64,000 nt of DNA, from the NCBI RefSeq assembly GCF_000617845.2, contig NZ_DF820425.1, positions 5,648,741 through 5,712,740 on the forward strand, written 5' to 3'. The notes below the pieces were generated by a model. It made no database searches, was not told where the DNA came from, and saw only the letters and a list, made by a program, of their open reading frames with translations. Origin of the DNA: Bradyrhizobium sp. DOA9. GTDB taxonomy: Bacteria; Pseudomonadota; Alphaproteobacteria; Rhizobiales; Xanthobacteraceae. Shown in pieces: positions 1 to 14,413 of this stretch; the stretch's first letter is position 1, and every line of letters begins with the position of its first letter. The translations under genes were made by a program, and so were the position numbers.

Positions 1-1780
<1,780 letters not shown>

Positions 1781-1873
1781 CGTCTTCTCCTCGCGTGCCG
1801 GTCGCCTCCGGCCGCAAATTCGAAAATCACTTCTGCATGGCGCCCTGCCCTCAAGGCCTCGGGCGGGGCGCCG

Positions 1874-1898
1874 ATGCCCGGCCGCGACGGCCGGGCAT
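1874..1898 (-). repeat. Perfect hairpin in the rpoB-rpoC spacer
   Basis: Two perfectly complementary 11-base arms (1874-1884 ATGCCCGGCCG and 1888-1898) are separated by only three bases, 12 bases after the rpoB stop. There is no U-run on the minus strand, so this is more likely an RNA-processing or stability hairpin, or a dispersed palindromic repeat, than a full terminator. rpoC has no other obvious promoter in the 129-bp gap. Confidence 0.7.
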
Positions 1899-1909
1899 GA
1901 CAGGTCGAA

Positions 1910-6034
<4,125 letters not shown>

Positions 6035-6515
6035 CGTGGCCTCTCATTTTCGTCGCCCGCCCTGGGCGAACCGTCCGGAACGCGGCTGCCACCGCCTTCC
6101 GGGTTGAATTTTCGAACCCGTCTTGGGGGCCGGAGACGCAGTTTCAGGTGCCGATGTCCTGAATCTGTTCTTCAGACCTTCAAAACGCAAAACGACGCGC
6201 GGGGCGCAGATGCGCGCCCGCCCGTCACAACGATCATCTTCACGGACTGCAAAAGCCCGAAATAGCCTGCTCTCCCAACGGCTTACAGGGAAATCCGGCA
6301 TCCCTGCCCACCGCGCTTTCGTGCTGCCGACCCGATATGGGGCGACAATAGTGCAGATTCGAGGGTCAAACCCTCAAATCCCCACACTTTTTCGTGTTCG
6401 GCCTGCGTCGGATCGTTCCGTCGCACGCCTTTTGCATCCGGTCCACTCCTCTCGAAGAAGACCAGGATCCCGGGCTGAGCCGTTGCCCGCCCGGGATCCC
6501 GCCAGTAAGCAGCGC
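6035..6515 (-). promoter_or_regulatory. rplL-rpoB intergenic region (481 bp)
   Basis: No convincing coding sequence. Going in the direction of transcription it begins with a strong hairpin just after rplL (listed separately) and ends at the rpoB ribosome binding site. By analogy with other bacteria this interval partly terminates rplJL transcripts and can hold an internal rpoB promoter; I could not identify a promoter with certainty. Confidence 0.45.
6465..6499 (-). terminator. Hairpin downstream of rplL (partial terminator/attenuator)
   Basis: Perfect 11-bp stem: GGATCCCGGGC (6465-6475) pairs with 6489-6499 across a 13-base loop. It starts 17 bases after the rplL stop. On the minus strand it is followed by a pyrimidine-rich stretch (TGGTCTTCTTC) rather than a pure U-run, which suits an attenuator lowering rpoBC relative to L7/L12 expression. 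Confidence 0.6.
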
Positions 6516-6893
6516 TTACTTGAGCTCGACCTTGGCGCCAGCCTTCTCGAGCTGGGCCTTGATCTTGTCGGCTTCGTCCTTGTTCACGCCTTCCTTCAGC
6601 GGCTTCGGAGCACCCTCGACGAGGTCCTTTGCTTCCTTCAGGCCGAGACCGGTGATGGCGCGGACTTCCTTGATGACCTCGATCTTCTTGTCGCCGGCGC
6701 TGGCGAGGACGACCGTGAACTCGGTCTTCTCTTCGGCCGGAGCGGCAGCGGCGCCACCGGCAGCCGGGCCGGCCACGGCGACAGCCGCGGCAGCCGAAAC
6801 GCCCCACTTCTCTTCGAGGAGCTTCGCGAGTTCGGCAGCTTCGAGCACGGTGAGGCTCGAGAGGTCGTCAACGATCTTCTGCAAGTCAGCCAT
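6516..6893 (-). CDS. rplL: 50S ribosomal protein L7/L12
   Basis: A 125-residue stalk protein of the large ribosomal subunit, which binds L10 as dimers and recruits translation factors. The N-terminal dimerisation helices (ADLQKIVDDLSSLTVLEAAE) are followed by an Ala/Pro-rich hinge near residues 35-55 and the conserved C-terminal domain containing the motif ITGLGLKEAKDLVE. It lies 54 bp after rplJ in the same transcript. Length and sequence are standard for the family. Confidence 0.99.
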   Translation of the reverse strand: MADLQKIVDDLSSLTVLEAAELAKLLEEKWGVSAAAAVAVAGPAAGGAAAAPAEEKTEFTVVLASAGDKKIEVIKEVRAITGLGLKEAKDLVEGAPKPLKEGVNKDEADKIKAQLEKAGAKVELK

Positions 6894-6947
6894 TGTTCAG
6901 TTTCCTTGAGTGTATGTCTGGTTCGGGTTTGAGTTTTGCGAAGGGCG

Positions 6948-7466
6948 TCAGGCCGCTTCGCCCTTTGAGGCATGAGCCTGGATGACGCGCGCGAGCTTGC
7001 CCGCGGGCGCGTTGGCGAGCTGAGCCAGCTTGGTCGCCGGGGCCACGATGAGGCCGACGATCTTGCCGCGCAGTTCGTCAAGCGACGGCAGCGAGGCAAG
7101 CGCCTTCACGCCGTCGACATTCAGGACGGTCTTTCCCATGGACCCGCCGACGATGACGAACTTTTCGTTCGCCTTGGCGAATTCGATGGCGACCTTCGGC
7201 GCCGCTACCGGATCGTTGGAAGTCGCGATCACGGTCGGCCCCTTCAACATGGGGCCGATGGCAACGACGTCGGTGCCTTCAAGAGCAATTTTGGCGAGAC
7301 GGTTCTTCGAGACCTTCACCGCAGCGCCCGCCTGCTTCATCTGCTGGCGCAGCTTCTGCATCTGGGCGACGGTGAGGCCGGAATATTGAGCAACGACCGC
7401 GACGCTCGTGGTCTTGAAGACCTCATTGAGCTGTTCGACCGCTTCTTTTTTTGCCGCTCGTTCCAC
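6948..7466 (-). CDS. rplJ: 50S ribosomal protein L10
   Basis: The 172-residue L10 protein, which anchors the L7/L12 stalk to 23S rRNA and in other bacteria represses its own operon by binding the rplJ leader. I chose the GTG at 7466 (VERAAKKEAVEQLNEVF) because GGAGAG lies about 9 bases upstream and the protein then matches usual L10 N-termini. An in-frame ATG at 7490 would add eight residues. Core segments SKNRLAKIALEG and GPTVIATSNDPVAAPK are visible. It lies directly upstream of rplL. Confidence 0.96.
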   Translation of the reverse strand: MERAAKKEAVEQLNEVFKTTSVAVVAQYSGLTVAQMQKLRQQMKQAGAAVKVSKNRLAKIALEGTDVVAIGPMLKGPTVIATSNDPVAAPKVAIEFAKANEKFVIVGGSMGKTVLNVDGVKALASLPSLDELRGKIVGLIVAPATKLAQLANAPAGKLARVIQAHASKGEAA

Positions 7467-8048
7467 AGCAAGCTCTCTCCGGTTGGCGGTCATCGCGAGA
7501 AGCGGGACCGCCGGGTTGCACCCATCGTCCCGCCCAAACCTGAACCTCCGGGTCAAAACCCATCGGACACGCCGGGCAAGACGACAATTCAAAGCCTGCC
7601 CTCCGGGAGCCCTGGGGCCCACGGCGTGTCGAGGTCCGAACCAGACCCGTTTCGCAAAGCCAGCCCTTGAAGCTGGATGCGACGTGAAATCCGGTCTTCA
7701 CCCGTCTATGCAGGCTATGCGATTAAGCCGTTGAGGAATCGAAATTCTTCGCGGGCGCCTGCAGTCTTGGACAGGACGAGGCCAGCCGGCGAACCGCCCG
7801 ACCCCTGCCCGCATCCCTACCAAACGACGGGTTTTCCTTCCTTTTCGGGCCAATCCTCGCGGACGTCCTGAAAAGGAATGATCTCCTGTCGTGTTGGGTT
7901 TTCGGAATGCGCGCACGAACGCGCCAGCCGGGGCCGGCACGTCCGGAGGCGGTTCTTTAACCGCTCCGGGCCTGCTTGCCAAGAGCAAAATTCACACCAG
8001 TTCCAATCGATTGGCGGCCGGGCTTGAGATGGCCCAACAAGGACCGAT
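7467..8048 (-). promoter_or_regulatory. rplJ upstream region (582 bp), expected L10 leader and promoter
   Basis: No supported gene. The part nearest rplJ is where the autoregulatory L10-binding leader normally lies. A stable imperfect hairpin at 7943-7969 (arms CCGGAGGCGGTT and AACCGCTCCGG, one-base bulge) stands about 80 bases after the dehydrogenase stop and could end that transcript. The L10 leader assignment rests on gene order; I did not resolve its secondary structure. Confidence 0.45.
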
Positions 8049-9002
8049 TCAGGCCGATTTCACCCCATAAGGCAGCGGCTTGCCCGCGAAGAACGCGGTC
8101 AGGTTCGCCAGCACGCAGTTCTGCATGGCGACGTGCGAATCCAGGGTGTGGCCGCCGATATGCGGGGCGAGCACGACGTTGGGGAGTGCCGTCAGCGCGT
8201 CGGGCGCGTGCGGTTCCTTCTCGAAGACGTCGAGGCCGGCCCCGGCGATGGTCTGGTCGCTGAGCGCCGCGACCAGGGCCTGCTGGTCGATAACCGAGCC
8301 GCGGGAGATGTTGACGACGTAGCCGTCCGCGCCGAGGCGCTTGAGGATATCGGCGTTGACGACATGCTCGGTCTCGGCCCCTGCCCGGACCGCGATCATC
8401 AGGACGCTGCACCAGTCGGCGAGCGCCTCCAGATTCGGAAAGTACTGATAAGGCAGATCGTACCGGGTGCGGCTGAAATAGCCGATTTCGCTCTCGAACG
8501 CAGCACAGCGCGCCGCGATCTTGCGGCCGATCTCACCCATGCCGTAGATGCCGATGCGGCGGCCGGGCATGCCGGCCTGGGGACGCATCATCGGCGATTG
8601 TTTCGAGGCCGCCCAATCACCGCTGCGGACATATTGGTCGGCCACCAAAATCCGCCGCGTCGTCGCCAGCATCAGGGTCATGGCGATGTCCGCGACGGAA
8701 GCCGCATTGGCACCCGGGCTGTGGCCGACTGCGATGTTGCGGCTGGCCGCCGCCTTGATGTCGACGCCGTCATAACCGGTGCCGTAGCAGACGATGGCGC
8801 CAAGCTTCGGAAACAGGTCCATCGCCTCCGCGCCGAGCGGGCTACCGCCAGCAGTCAGGAGTGCGCGGATGCCGCCAAGCACCTCCGCCGGAAACACCTC
8901 GCGGGCGGGCTTGCCGCCGGTGTCGAGCAGCTCGAATCGCTCGGCGAAGCGCGCCATCATCGACTTGGGAAAGCGCGAGTAGATCAGGACCTTGTCAGTC
9001 AT
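8049..9002 (-). CDS. D-isomer-specific 2-hydroxyacid dehydrogenase
   Basis: A 317-residue NAD(P)-dependent D-2-hydroxyacid dehydrogenase of the glyoxylate/hydroxypyruvate reductase type. Visible features are the nucleotide-binding GMGEIG (near residues 154-159, in the context GIYGMGEIGRKIA), the substrate arginine in VRAGAETEH, the catalytic glutamate region DVFEKEPHAP and the catalytic histidine in APHIGGHT. It is read in the same direction as the ribosomal genes and lies between rplA and rplJ, where most bacteria have no gene. A hairpin at 9038-9071 precedes it, so it may have its own promoter. The exact substrate cannot be told from sequence. Confidence 0.9.
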   Translation of the reverse strand: MTDKVLIYSRFPKSMMARFAERFELLDTGGKPAREVFPAEVLGGIRALLTAGGSPLGAEAMDLFPKLGAIVCYGTGYDGVDIKAAASRNIAVGHSPGANAASVADIAMTLMLATTRRILVADQYVRSGDWAASKQSPMMRPQAGMPGRRIGIYGMGEIGRKIAARCAAFESEIGYFSRTRYDLPYQYFPNLEALADWCSVLMIAVRAGAETEHVVNADILKRLGADGYVVNISRGSVIDQQALVAALSDQTIAGAGLDVFEKEPHAPDALTALPNVVLAPHIGGHTLDSHVAMQNCVLANLTAFFAGKPLPYGVKSA

Positions 9003-9037
9003 TGTTGTTGTTTCCAGTCAGCGCCGCCACAAACGAC

Positions 9038-9071
9038 GAGGGGCGGAATCGGTCGCCCGATCCCGCCCCTC
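9038..9071 (-). terminator. Terminator-like hairpin after rplA
   Basis: Arms 9038-9051 and 9058-9071 pair over 14 bp with one position that becomes a G-U pair only in the minus-strand transcript, around a six-base loop. It lies 22 bases after the rplA stop and is followed on that strand by GTCGTTTGTGG. This would separate rplKA from the dehydrogenase. Confidence 0.6.
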
Positions 9072-9092
9072 GCCTCATGCAATTTCCAAACC

Positions 9093-9785
9093 TCAGCCGA
9101 GAATGGTGCCCGGCTCGACCTTCACGCCCGGGCCCATCGTCGAGGACACCGCAACGCGCTGGATGTAGGTACCCTTGGAACCGGCCGGCTTCGCCTTGGA
9201 GACAGCATCGGCCAGAGCCTTGATGTTCTCGACCAGCTTCTCCTCGGAGAACGAGGCCTTGCCGACGCCGGCCTGCAGGATGCCGGCCTTCTCGACCCGG
9301 AACTCGACCGAGCCGCCCTTGGCACCCTTCACCGCACCGGTGACGTCCATGGTCACGGTGCCGATCTTCGGGTTCGGCATCAGGCCGCGCGGGCCCAGCA
9401 CCTTACCGAGACGGCCGACCAGCGGCATCATGTCGGGGGTGGCGATGCAGCGGTCGAAATCGATCGTGCCGTTCTGCACCTTCTCGACCAGGTCCTCGGC
9501 GCCGACGACGTCGGCACCGGCGGCCTTGGCTTCATCGGCCTTGGCGCCGCGGGCGAACACGCCGACGCGCAGCGTCCGGCCGGTGCCGTTCGGCAGGGTC
9601 ACGACGCCGCGGACCATCTGGTCGGCATGACGCGGGTCGACGCCGAGATTGATCGCGACCTCGATGGTCTCGTCGAACTTCGCTTTCGCGCGTTCCTTGA
9701 CCATCTTGATGGCGTCCGCGAGCGGGTAAAGCTTTTCGCGGTCAATGCCTTCGCGGGCTTTGTTCAAACGCTTTCCGATTGCCAT
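9093..9785 (-). CDS. rplA: 50S ribosomal protein L1
   Basis: The 230-residue L1 protein of the ribosomal L1 stalk, which helps release deacylated tRNA and often represses the L11-L1 operon translationally. It is recognised by MAIGKRLNKAREGID at the N-terminus and the family signature around GRLGKVLGPRGLMPNPK with TVTMDV following. It begins 6 bp after rplK, so the two form a tight L11-L1 pair. Confidence 0.99.
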   Translation of the reverse strand: MAIGKRLNKAREGIDREKLYPLADAIKMVKERAKAKFDETIEVAINLGVDPRHADQMVRGVVTLPNGTGRTLRVGVFARGAKADEAKAAGADVVGAEDLVEKVQNGTIDFDRCIATPDMMPLVGRLGKVLGPRGLMPNPKIGTVTMDVTGAVKGAKGGSVEFRVEKAGILQAGVGKASFSEEKLVENIKALADAVSKAKPAGSKGTYIQRVAVSSTMGPGVKVEPGTILG

Positions 9786-9791
9786 GGCCGC

Positions 9792-10220
9792 TTACCCCGC
9801 AACTTCCAGACCCATCGAACGGGCGGAGCCCTCGACCATCTTCATGGCCGATTCGATGGTGTCGCAATTCAAGTCCTTCATCTTCTTCTCGGCGATCTCG
9901 CGCACCTGCGCCTTGGTCACCTTGCCGGCCTTGTCACGGCCCGGCGCCTTCGAGCCGGACTGGATCTTGGCGGCCTGCTTGAGGAAGTAGGACATCGGCG
10001 GCGTCTTCATCTCGAAGGTGAAGGAACGGTCCGCATAGATGGTGATGATCACCGGGATCGGGGTGTTCTTCTCTTCCTTCTGGGTCTGGGCGTTGAACGC
10101 CTTGCAGAACTCCATGATGTTGAGACCGCGCTGACCGAGCGCGGGACCGATCGGGGGCGAAGGATTCGCCGCACCGGCCGGGACCTGAAGCTTCAGGTAT
10201 CCGGTCACTTTCTTTGCCAT
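9792..10220 (-). CDS. rplK: 50S ribosomal protein L11
   Basis: The 142-residue L11 protein at the GTPase-associated centre, involved in factor binding and in the RelA stringent response. The N-terminal segment LQVPAGAANPSPPIGPALGQ, followed by RGLNIMEFCKAFNA, is diagnostic, and the C-terminal rRNA-binding domain with TKAQVREIAEKKMKDLN is complete. It lies 130 bp downstream of nusG; that gap contains a small GCCGGC-AAG-GCCGGC hairpin at 10237-10251. Confidence 0.99.
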   Translation of the reverse strand: MAKKVTGYLKLQVPAGAANPSPPIGPALGQRGLNIMEFCKAFNAQTQKEEKNTPIPVIITIYADRSFTFEMKTPPMSYFLKQAAKIQSGSKAPGRDKAGKVTKAQVREIAEKKMKDLNCDTIESAMKMVEGSARSMGLEVAG

Positions 10221-10350
10221 GTATCACTCCTGTTGTGCCGGCAAGGCCGGCGGTTTCAGGTTCGTGGTCTGGGTCGGATGCGGCTGGCAACCGCCCTCTC
10301 CCTCCCACGGCCTCTTGTTGCGAGAGACCGAAGCCTCACGCGTTACCCGA

Positions 10351-10905
10351 TCAGACCTTCTCGACCTGACCGAATTCCAGCTCGACCGGCGTTGCGCGGC
10401 CGAAGATCGACACCGCGACCTTCACGCGCGAGCGCGCTTCGTCGATTTCCTCGACCACACCCGAGAACGAGGCGAACGGGCCGTCGGCCACGCGCACGTT
10501 CTCGCCGATCTCGAACGACACCGACGCCTTCGGCCGCTCCACGCCCTCCTGCACCTGGTGCAGGATGCGCATGGCCTCGGCTTCCGAGATCGGCATCGGC
10601 TTGTTCTCGGCGCCGAGGAAGCCGGTCACCTTCGGCGTGTTCTTGATCAGATGGAACGCCTCGTCGGTCAGCTTCATCTTCACCAGCACGTATCCCGGGA
10701 AGAACTTCCGCTCGGCGTCGATCTTGCGGCCGCGGCGCACTTCCGTGACCTTCTCGGTCGGAACCAGCACCAGCTCGAACAGCTCCTCGAGCCCGCGCTG
10801 CTTGGCCTGCTCGCGGATCGATTCGGCGACCTTCTTCTCGAAGTTCGAATAGGCGTGGACGATGTACCAGCGCTTGTCGGACACTTGAGCGGTTGCTGTT
10901 GCCAT
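10351..10905 (-). CDS. nusG: Transcription termination/antitermination protein NusG
   Basis: The 184-residue NusG, close to the E. coli length. The N-terminal NGN domain (KRWYIVHAYSNFEKKVAESI, then PGYVLVKMKLTDEAFHLIKNTPKV in sequence) binds the RNA polymerase clamp. The C-terminal KOW domain near residues 130-184 (VADGPFASFSGVVEEIDE) contacts Rho or S10. Its ATG overlaps the secE stop by one base (TGATG), so translation of the two is coupled. Confidence 0.98.
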   Translation of the reverse strand: MATATAQVSDKRWYIVHAYSNFEKKVAESIREQAKQRGLEELFELVLVPTEKVTEVRRGRKIDAERKFFPGYVLVKMKLTDEAFHLIKNTPKVTGFLGAENKPMPISEAEAMRILHQVQEGVERPKASVSFEIGENVRVADGPFASFSGVVEEIDEARSRVKVAVSIFGRATPVELEFGQVEKV

Positions 10906-11096
10906 CAGTGAATGCCCAGGAGGAAGGTGATGAGGTAGCGGATGATCTGGTCGGCGGCGAAGAAGAAGATCGAGGCCACGGCGACCATCACGAACACCAT
11001 GATCGTGGTGATCGTGGTCTCACGGCGGGTCGGCCAGGTGACCTTGGCAGTCTCCGAGCGCACTTCCTGCAAGAACTTGAACGGGCTGACTGCCAT
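10905..11096 (-). CDS. secE: Preprotein translocase subunit SecE
   Basis: A 63-residue single-membrane-span SecE of the short alphaproteobacterial form. It has a cytoplasmic N-terminus with the conserved VRSETAKVTWPTRRET segment and one hydrophobic helix (TTIMVFVMVAVASIFFFAAD) near residues 30-50. The ATG at 11096 gives the expected MAVSPFKFLQEV start; longer in-frame extensions are unlikely. secE-nusG head the L11/L10/rpoBC block. The tRNA-Trp that usually precedes secE is instead found 28 kb away at 39454-39529 on the same strand. Confidence 0.97.
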   Translation of the reverse strand: MAVSPFKFLQEVRSETAKVTWPTRRETTITTIMVFVMVAVASIFFFAADQIIRYLITFLLGIH

Positions 11097-11421
11097 CGCT
11101 TGAGGTCCAGCGTCCGTCGACAGACGCAAATGAATTTCGGGGATCCGAACAGCCGCCGTTGGCCCAGCCCTCTGTCTCGAAGGATGAGCCGGAAACCGGG
11201 CTCGATTGTTCGGGGATTTCAAGGCCGCGCCGGAAATCCGCGTCTAACGGGCCGGCTGCGAGTGCGGGGTATCTACTGCGGATGGGGCCAAAGGTCAAGG
11301 TAGAGAGAGTTCGCCCGGGCAGGCCGCCCTCCCCGGACGGCCGTTCAGAAGCCATGTGGATCAAGCACTTGTCGCCCGCCCGGAAGGCGCCTCGCGGGAG
11401 GCGCTCTGAAGCCCCGGCCCG
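11097..11421 (-). promoter_or_regulatory. Region upstream of secE (325 bp)
   Basis: No supported gene. It must hold the secE-nusG promoter and marks the left border of the polysaccharide cluster. A compact hairpin at 11387-11404 (GCGCCTC/GAGGCGC, 4-base loop) lies 18 bases after the stop of the upstream methyltransferase gene and probably terminates it, although it lacks a U-run. Confidence 0.45.
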
Positions 11422-12690
11422 TCAGTCGGCCCGGTCGACCATGGAAATCCCCGGCAGCGGCACCACGAACTTCCCGCCTTCGGCGAAATAGCGGGCATGC
11501 TTGGCCCGGATCGGGTCCACATAGCGCCAGGCAAAGACCACCACGAACGCCGGCTTCCGCTCGTAAAGGGCGGCGGGCGGCAGGATCGGGATGTCATAGC
11601 CGGGTCCGGCCATCACCTTCCCCTTGTTGGGGTCGTCGTCGACCAGGAAGTCGATCTTGTTCTCCAGGCCGAACTGCGGCAGCAGCGTCGTGGTGCCCAC
11701 GGAGACGCCATAGCCGGCGACCAGCTGACCGCGCGCATGGGCGGCATCGGCCATCGCGACCAGTTCGTCGCGGATGGCGGCGATCCTCTTCACATAAGGC
11801 GCATAATAGGCCGGCTGATCGACACCAAGCCGTTCTTCCTCGGCGACGAAACGCGCGACCTCGGCCGACGGCTTCTTGGCGCCGCCGGCGCGCTGCACGG
11901 TCACACGGATCGAGCCGCCCTTGGTCCAGATGTGCTGGACGTCGATCAGCTCCATGCCCAGCCGGGCGAAGAAACGGATCAGCGGCTTGATGTTAAAATA
12001 GGACAGATGCTCGTGATAGACGGTATCGAGCAGGTTCTTCTCGGTGACGTCGACGCCGTATTGCGTTTCGAAGACGAACAATCCGTCCGGCGCGAGCACG
12101 TCGCGAACCCCGATCACCAGCGGATCCAGATTGTCGACATTGGCGATCATGTTGTTGGCGATCACGACGCTCGCCGCGCCATGGCTCTGCAGGATGCGGC
12201 GACCGATGGCATCGGTGAAGAAATCGCCGATGGTCTCGATGCCCGCCTCCGTGGCGCGCCGCGCGATGTCGACGGCGGGATCGACGCCAAGCACCCGCAT
12301 GCCGCGCTCCCTGAAGAAGCCGAGCAGCGATCCGTCATTGCTGCCGAGCTCGACCACCAGCGAGCCCGGCGCGATGCCGAAACGGCTGACGACGTCGTTG
12401 GCATAGCCTGCGAAATGCTCGCGCAAGCCCAGCGAGAGCGAGGTGGTATAGACGTAGTTTCGGTACTGAATCTCCGGATTGCCGACGTGGAGAATCTGGA
12501 GGTGGCCGCAATCCCGGCACAGATGCAGCGCCATCGGCACCGCAGCCCGGAAGACGGGATCTTCGACGCTGGCGTTCGGCACCTGGAAGTTCGGCGTGCC
12601 GATGGGCATGCCTGCCATCGGGACGACCAGCTCTTGCTTGTCCGAATGACAGAGGCGGCAGGTATTGCGGACGTAGAACAGGTTTTTCAT
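11422..12690 (-). CDS. Class I SAM-dependent methyltransferase, NDP-sugar C-methyltransferase type
   Basis: A 422-residue three-part protein. An N-terminal zinc-binding domain has cysteine pairs CRLC and CRDC near residues 11-60. A central Rossmann methyltransferase domain carries motif I VVELGSNDGSLL near residues 111-122. The C-terminal domain (GQLVAGYGVSVGTTTLL, then DDDPNKGKVMAGPG) is typical of deoxysugar C-methyltransferases (Methyltransf_13/23/14 architecture). Such enzymes add a methyl branch to NDP-keto-sugars. It is the first gene of the polysaccharide cluster beyond secE, read in the same direction as secE. A related protein is encoded at 32160-33365. Confidence 0.88.
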   Translation of the reverse strand: MKNLFYVRNTCRLCHSDKQELVVPMAGMPIGTPNFQVPNASVEDPVFRAAVPMALHLCRDCGHLQILHVGNPEIQYRNYVYTTSLSLGLREHFAGYANDVVSRFGIAPGSLVVELGSNDGSLLGFFRERGMRVLGVDPAVDIARRATEAGIETIGDFFTDAIGRRILQSHGAASVVIANNMIANVDNLDPLVIGVRDVLAPDGLFVFETQYGVDVTEKNLLDTVYHEHLSYFNIKPLIRFFARLGMELIDVQHIWTKGGSIRVTVQRAGGAKKPSAEVARFVAEEERLGVDQPAYYAPYVKRIAAIRDELVAMADAAHARGQLVAGYGVSVGTTTLLPQFGLENKIDFLVDDDPNKGKVMAGPGYDIPILPPAALYERKPAFVVVFAWRYVDPIRAKHARYFAEGGKFVVPLPGISMVDRAD

Positions 12691-12772
12691 CGTGCAACCG
12701 AAAAATGAGACACGCGCGCGCGTGAGATAATTCCACCCTGTAAAGACCAGATCGGCAACGGGCTCAAGCGGG

Positions 12773-13789
12773 TCATGGGTGGCTCGAGGCCTCGTTGCCC
12801 AGCCCGTAGCTCGGAGATTCCTCCGCCGCCTTGGCCGCCTTGTCGGCCGAATACGAGCCGCGCTCCGGACTTGCCAGCCAGATTACGCCACCGACGAGCC
12901 CGATGATCACGCTGATGCCGCCCAGCAGGAGCGATACCGACAGCGCCTCCTCGGACGGCACACCCGCAAGACCGAGGCAGGCGACCATCGCTCCCTCGCG
13001 AACGCCCCAGCCGCTGATCGAGATGGGGACGGCCGTCAGCAGCACCACCGGCGGAATCAGGATGCCGGCGTCGAGGACAGAGAGCTGCGCTCCGACACCG
13101 CGCGCCAATGCGTAGCAGGCCGCGGCGGTGACGAGATGGATGAGGAGCGCCGATCCGAACAGCAGCGCACGACGCTCGGACTGCAGGAGCAAGAACCTGA
13201 CCAGGGCTCCGAACCGGACGAAGCTCGCGATCGCGGGAAGCGCGATGAAGCGCTTCGGCAGACGGTCGAGCGTCAACAGGACCACCGTGCCGGCGACGCC
13301 CGCGACCGTCAGACCGCCGATGGCCAGGATCGCGGCCTGATTCGACACGCGTGACACCAGAAACGGCAACCCGGCCACCATCAGCACGATCAGTCCGATC
13401 AACGCCGTGAAGCGGTCAGCTGCAACGCCCTTGACCGCCTCCGGCCACTGCACGCCGCGTTGGCGCAGCAGCCACATCCGCACCGCGTCGCCCCCGACCG
13501 ATGACGGCAACACCTGATTGAACCAGAGGCTGATCATGAGGATCCGCCAGCCCGCGAGCCAGTCCAGCGACACGCCGAGCGCGCGCATGATCAGCTCCCA
13601 CCGGCCGTTGAGCACGAAGGTCTGAAAGAAGATCAGCGCAAGCGCGACAATGAACAGGACCGGATCGACCGAGACGAGATGGTCGCGCAACTGGCGCAGG
13701 TCGAGACCGCGCGCGATGTAGACCAGCACGGCGACCGACAGCAGCAGCTTTACCGAAAACAGGGCCGCATGCTTGAAGCGCGACTGCAT
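12773..13789 (-). CDS. Flippase-like membrane protein (lysylphosphatidylglycerol synthase TM family)
   Basis: A 338-residue polytopic inner-membrane protein with about eight hydrophobic segments. The motif WFNQVLPSSVGGDAVRMWLL near residues 93-112 and the C-terminal GWGVREGAMVACLGLAG are characteristic of the LPG_synthase_TM / UPF0104 family, whose members often accompany polysaccharide and glycolipid genes. It is clearly paralogous to the protein encoded at 26432-27412. It begins 12 bp after the SIS-domain gene, so the two are probably co-transcribed. The transported or modified lipid is unknown. Confidence 0.85.
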   Translation of the reverse strand: MQSRFKHAALFSVKLLLSVAVLVYIARGLDLRQLRDHLVSVDPVLFIVALALIFFQTFVLNGRWELIMRALGVSLDWLAGWRILMISLWFNQVLPSSVGGDAVRMWLLRQRGVQWPEAVKGVAADRFTALIGLIVLMVAGLPFLVSRVSNQAAILAIGGLTVAGVAGTVVLLTLDRLPKRFIALPAIASFVRFGALVRFLLLQSERRALLFGSALLIHLVTAAACYALARGVGAQLSVLDAGILIPPVVLLTAVPISISGWGVREGAMVACLGLAGVPSEEALSVSLLLGGISVIIGLVGGVIWLASPERGSYSADKAAKAAEESPSYGLGNEASSHP

Positions 13790-13801
13790 CAGATAACCGC
13801 C

Positions 13802-14413
13802 TCAGGACGCCGGATATTCCGCACGACCGATGACGAGGTCGATTGCGGCCATCATCCAGAACTGGTGCGTGGTCTCGACAATGTTGTAGCTGCGGCTGTC
13901 GACCCAGAAATTGACGTCACCGAGATTGCGCAGCGGATTGTCCGCGTTCATGCCCGACAAGGTGATCACGTCGAGCTTCATCTTGCGCGCCTGCGCAACC
14001 GCGTTGAGGATGTTCTTCGAACGTCCCGACGAGCTGATCGCGACGAGGCAATCGCCGGCGCGCGCATTCAACCGTACGGCGTGGGCGATCCAGTCCTCGA
14101 AGCCGTAATCATTGGCAAGGCACGACATCATGCTCGCATCGCTGAAGCAGAGTGCAGGCACCGACGCATTCTTCGCCAGATCGATCGCCAGATGCGATGC
14201 GATGCCGGCCGATCCGCCATTGCCGATGAAGATCACGCGGCCGCCCTGCTCGCGCGTGCGCAACCATAACGCGCGCGTCGCGGAGATCCTCGCAAAGATA
14301 CCGTCGTCGACCGCCGTCGCGCGATGCAGGCGCCCCACGTAGTCGTCGAGGAAGGCCTTATGCTCGGGATCGACGGATTCGGCAGGCATGGGCTGGCGGC
14401 TCGATTGCAACAT
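13802..14413 (-). CDS. SIS-domain sugar isomerase, GmhA (phosphoheptose isomerase) like
   Basis: A 203-residue SIS-domain protein resembling sedoheptulose-7-phosphate isomerase. The phosphate-binding loops FIGNGGSAGIASHLAIDLAK and VAISSSGRSKNIL are visible, and the segment VETTHQFWMMAAIDLV matches the C-terminal part of GmhA. GmhA converts sedoheptulose 7-phosphate to D-glycero-heptose 7-phosphate. The HldE-like fusion at 15675 and the HAD protein at 18268 could supply the later steps. It is transcribed divergently from the main operon. A start at an internal methionine (MPAESVDPEH) eight codons downstream is possible. Confidence 0.87.
   Translation of the reverse strand: MLQSSRQPMPAESVDPEHKAFLDDYVGRLHRATAVDDGIFARISATRALWLRTREQGGRVIFIGNGGSAGIASHLAIDLAKNASVPALCFSDASMMSCLANDYGFEDWIAHAVRLNARAGDCLVAISSSGRSKNILNAVAQARKMKLDVITLSGMNADNPLRNLGDVNFWVDSRSYNIVETTHQFWMMAAIDLVIGRAEYPAS

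Noticed and set aside
8133..10646. An 837-codon plus-strand frame across the dehydrogenase, rplA, rplK and nusG
   Set aside because: It covers four well-supported genes on the opposite strand and has no domain signal.
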